A stretch of 64,000 bases of DNA from Endomychus coccineus (taxonomy: Eukaryota > Arthropoda > Insecta > Coleoptera > Endomychidae): contig OY294068.1 in NCBI GenBank assembly GCA_958510875.1, forward strand, positions 27,260,297 through 27,324,296, in the 5' to 3' direction. The notes beneath the pieces were generated by a model. The model searched no databases and was not told the DNA's origin. It worked only from the letters and a program-made list of their open reading frames with translations. Every line of letters begins with the position of its first letter. The stretch's first letter is position 1. The translations under genes and the position numbers were made by a program. Of this stretch, positions 63,835-64,000 are shown one piece after another.

Positions 63835-64000
63835 TTCGAACAATTTGTTGTTGGAATTGTTCTATTGCCTTTTGCAGTTGAGCACTGTCAATCCTGCGCA
63901 TTTGAGTCTGATTAAATAATATTTCAACATGTGGCATGATGGAATGAAATATTTTCAACAAGTAGAGAAATTCCGGACAATTCGAATGTTTCAATAAACC
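63835..64000 (-). mobile_element. hAT fragment at the window edge
   Basis: It is nearly the same as 10509-10665: TTGCCTTTTGCAGTTGAGCA, TTTGAGTCTGATTAAATAAT and GAAATATTTTCAAC. It is the middle of the ZMYM1-like transposase on the minus strand and continues past the window. Confidence 0.8.

Overview
This is eukaryotic nuclear DNA from an arthropod, almost certainly an insect. The evidence is two spliced exons of a sidestep-family immunoglobulin receptor, typical GT-AG introns, an AT-rich background, and mobile-element families common in insect genomes: hAT, mariner/IS630-like, MULE, Helentron, Penelope-like, Jockey-like, R1/LOA-like and R4/Dong-like elements. A beetle is plausible, but the sequence alone does not fix the order or species. 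There are no bacterial-type genes, operons, ribosome binding sites or CRISPR arrays.

Host gene content is confined to about 0.4-3.1 kb. Two minus-strand exons encode the end of the last Ig domain, an FN3 domain and the transmembrane helix of a Side-type cell-surface protein. The cytoplasmic exons lie left of the window. No upstream Ig exon is visible in the remaining 61 kb, so the gene either has a very long intron here or its upstream exons have diverged beyond recognition.

The rest is a layered graveyard of transposons. 1.0-2.3 kb: LINE fragments in the Side intron. 3.6-5.2 kb: an hAT element (8-bp target duplication) holding a Penelope-like fragment with a hammerhead-like motif. 5.8-7.1 kb: a long-inverted-repeat DDE element. 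8.1-8.7 kb: a roughly 100-bp tandem repeat. 10.3-18.3 kb: three relics of one hAT family, an hAT MITE, and a DDE transposon carrying a LINE insertion. 19.2-21.2 kb: a GC-rich LINE with an intact ORF1 and a truncated ORF2. 24.0-25.8 kb: an R4/Dong-like LINE with a restriction-like endonuclease. 30.4-36.5 kb: LINE, Penelope, LINE. 37.2-39.0 kb: a spliced MULE transposase gene. 39.3-41.7 kb: a Jockey-like LINE split by an hAT element with a perfect 8-bp duplication. 42.7-45.1 kb: a large inverted-repeat element around a small cysteine-rich ORF. 46.2-50.8 kb: LINE pieces, a perfect 116-bp palindrome and a further inverted-repeat element. 51.7-55.1 kb: a 3.4-kb satellite of 90-bp dimers. 56.2-58.9 kb: a Helentron with a C-terminal endonuclease remnant. 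59-62.5 kb: LINE, mariner and Penelope pieces. 63.8-64 kb: the edge of another hAT copy.

Almost every mobile-element gene is broken by stops, frameshifts or internal deletion. The least damaged reading frames are LINE ORF1 (19.5-20.6 kb), the MULE transposase (one stop and one frameshift) and the small ORF in the large inverted repeat. The nesting with intact target duplications gives a relative order of events at several loci.
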